DNA from: Capsulimonadaceae bacterium
Lineage (GTDB): Bacteria; Armatimonadota; Armatimonadia; Armatimonadales; Capsulimonadaceae
Assembly (NCBI GenBank): GCA_031292625.1
Contig: JARLGU010000014.1
Location: forward strand, 1-48,546
Length of the DNA stretch: 48,546 bases
Direction: 5' to 3'
Numbering within the stretch: the first letter of the stretch is position 1; every line of letters begins with the position of its first letter. The notes under the pieces were generated by a model, which saw only the letters and a program-made list of their open reading frames with translations, ran no database searches and was not told the origin of the DNA. Positions 48,472 to 48,546 of the stretch are shown piece by piece. The translations under genes and the position numbers were made by a program.

Positions 48472-48546
48472 ATGTCACTCAGTCGTCGCAGGTTCAGTAA
48501 GGAGTTCAAGCTCCAAGTCATCCGTGAAATCGAGGCGGGCAAGTCG
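48472..48546 (+). CDS. IS3-family transposase orfA, N-terminal part (truncated by window edge)
   Basis: The first 25 codons read MSLSRRRFSKEFKLQVIREI and onward to EAGKS, typical of the Tnp_1-type helix-turn-helix that opens the IS3-family orfA. The rest lies beyond the window. Confidence 0.85.
   Translation, partial: MSLSRRRFSKEFKLQVIREIEAGKS

Overview
The window reads as chromosomal DNA of a GC-moderate diderm bacterium. Support for a diderm comes from two signal-peptide beta-barrel proteins and several lipoproteins. The mix of class I and II translation genes, many plant-polysaccharide glycosidases, AraC regulators, a type II pseudopilin and a Ser/Thr kinase-PP2C pair resembles Armatimonadota (Capsulimonas-like). 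That assignment is inference; no rRNA gene is present to fix it. Strong AAGGAGG-type ribosome sites and sigma70-like promoters are easy to see.

Layout. 1-4.4 kb: the minus-strand str operon (rpsL-rpsG-fusA-tuf, tuf cut by the window edge) with a consensus promoter and a long structured leader, preceded by rpmB. 4.5-12.8 kb: a membrane-anchored unknown, cysK, a membrane endonuclease/exonuclease/phosphatase-fold protein, uppP, and an operon of small membrane protein, PP2C phosphatase and Ser/Thr kinase. 13.0-15.7 kb: first polymorphic-toxin module (unknown, accessory protein, HNH-type toxin, double-CxxC immunity candidate). 15.9-23.2 kb: ASCH-domain gene, a toroid glycan-lyase-like protein, small membrane proteins, outer-membrane barrels, pheS and rpmI-rplT. 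23.3-39.1 kb: sugar catabolism and housekeeping, with GH78-like and GH29 glycosidases, a Gfo/Idh/MocA dehydrogenase, a sugar isomerase, two AraC regulators, a J-domain protein, a lipoprotein, a pseudopilin, an isochorismatase-fold hydrolase, a CPBP protease, a BNR-repeat/MoaD-like pair, an SDR dehydrogenase and a GH28 protein. 39.3-46.7 kb: second toxin module followed by displaced, 5'-truncated toxin cassettes. 46.7-48.5 kb: an IS1380-family element and the start of an IS3-family element.

The most interesting system is the toxin family. Two loci 26 kb apart share the same order: an accessory protein ending in DELMSSRR, then a toxin with a common N-terminal Ig-like domain, no signal peptide and a different C-terminal toxin domain, then a candidate immunity gene. 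The C-terminal domains are HNH nuclease in locus 1, RNase A-like in locus 2 and GH24 muramidase in an orphan cassette. In locus 2 the toxin's N-terminal/linker DNA is repeated twice downstream, without start signals, in front of other C-terminal modules. This looks like a reservoir of silent toxin-immunity cassettes that could be swapped in by homologous recombination. A GAACATATGT motif, which resembles the Bacillus-type LexA box, occurs three times and only in these two loci, which suggests damage-linked control. The delivery route is unknown.
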